NCBI GenBank assembly: GCA_002159155.1
Contig: LZRQ01000194.1
Coordinates: 1 to 6,315 of the forward strand
Origin: Firmicutes bacterium ZCTH02-B6
GTDB taxonomy: Bacteria > Bacillota > Limnochordia > Limnochordales > ZCTH02-B6
DNA: 6,315 nt
Direction of reading: 5' to 3'
Shown: one piece after another, positions 6,200-6,315 of the stretch
How the letters are laid out: each line of letters opens with the position of its first letter
Numbering within the stretch: position 1 is the first letter of the stretch
The notes under the pieces: generated by a model
What the model was told of the DNA's origin: nothing
What the model saw: only the letters and a program-made list of their open reading frames with translations
Database searches by the model: none
Translations under genes and position numbers: made by a program

Positions 6200-6315
6200 G
6201 TGGCGAGGCGACCTTGGGCGAAAGGCGCCGCGGCGTTGACGCTGGCGGTGCTGTTCCTCGCGGCGATGGTCTCACTATTGCGACCGGCCCCAGCCTACTC
6301 GCAGTCGACGTATAC
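6200..6315 (+). CDS. Exported protein of unknown function, N-terminal part only
   Basis: The first 38 codons of a gene that continues past the window edge. The start is GTG 6200, seven bases after a strong ribosome binding site. The visible protein is almost entirely a Sec-type signal peptide: a basic n-region ARRPWAK, a hydrophobic core from about residue 9 to 27 (GAAALTLAVLFLAAMVSLL), and a c-region RPAPAYSQ with a plausible signal peptidase I site after APA. No cysteine lipobox is present. An uncleaved N-terminal membrane anchor is the alternative. No mature-domain sequence is visible, so the function cannot be named. In B. subtilis spoIIIE occupies this position, but FtsK/SpoIIIE proteins start with several membrane helices and not with a cleavable-looking signal, so I do not call it that. 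The 93-base gap after ylzJ leaves open whether it is in the same transcript. Confidence 0.75.
   Translation, partial: MARRPWAKGAAALTLAVLFLAAMVSLLRPAPAYSQSTY

Noticed and set aside
5940..6200. Plus-strand open frame of 86 codons overlapping ylzJ and ending in TAGTG at the next gene start
   Set aside because: The tight junction with the next start is suggestive, but the overlapping ylzJ frame carries the conserved family signature, and this frame has no recognisable features.
5169..6275. Long minus-strand open frame of 368 codons opposite tepA, ylzJ and the exported-protein gene
   Set aside because: It is antisense to clearly recognisable genes, its translation shows no family motif, and its composition is typical of a GC-rich shadow frame.

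Overview
The window looks like a chromosomal segment of a GC-rich, endospore-forming member of the Bacillota (Firmicutes). The gene order is asd, aspartokinase of the dapG type, dapA, ribonuclease J, a TepA-type ClpP-like protease, then ylzJ. This matches the Bacillus subtilis asd-dapG-dapA-rnjB(ymfA)-tepA(ymfB)-ylzJ block, and tepA and ylzJ are largely confined to spore formers. I cannot name the genus from the sequence. Every supported gene is on the + strand. The long minus-strand open frames are by-products of GC-rich coding sequence.

Positions 1-3207 carry three consecutive enzymes of the aspartate/diaminopimelate pathway: aspartate-semialdehyde dehydrogenase (asd), aspartokinase (dapG) and 4-hydroxy-tetrahydrodipicolinate synthase (dapA). 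DapG phosphorylates aspartate, Asd reduces the phosphate to the semialdehyde, and DapA condenses that with pyruvate. The product feeds lysine, cell-wall diaminopimelate and, in spore formers, dipicolinic acid. dapG and dapA overlap by 14 bases. Ribonuclease J (3262-4929) follows 54 bases later with all its metallo-beta-lactamase/beta-CASP motifs intact. A strong intrinsic terminator (4984-5008) closes this first unit.

A second unit begins after the terminator. The 76 bases between it and tepA contain CATACTA with GCATG upstream, which resembles a promoter for the forespore sigma factor SigG. tepA (5085-5900) and ylzJ (5897-6106) overlap by four bases. After a 93-base gap, a gene with a clear N-terminal signal peptide starts at 6200 and runs off the window. 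In B. subtilis spoIIIE/ftsK lies next, so local synteny seems to change here.

Most of the window is conserved and well understood. I see no mobile element, CRISPR array, RNA gene or clearly new system. The points most worth checking are the SigG-like promoter, the exported protein in the spoIIIE position, a possible internal start in dapG, and the tail on TepA.
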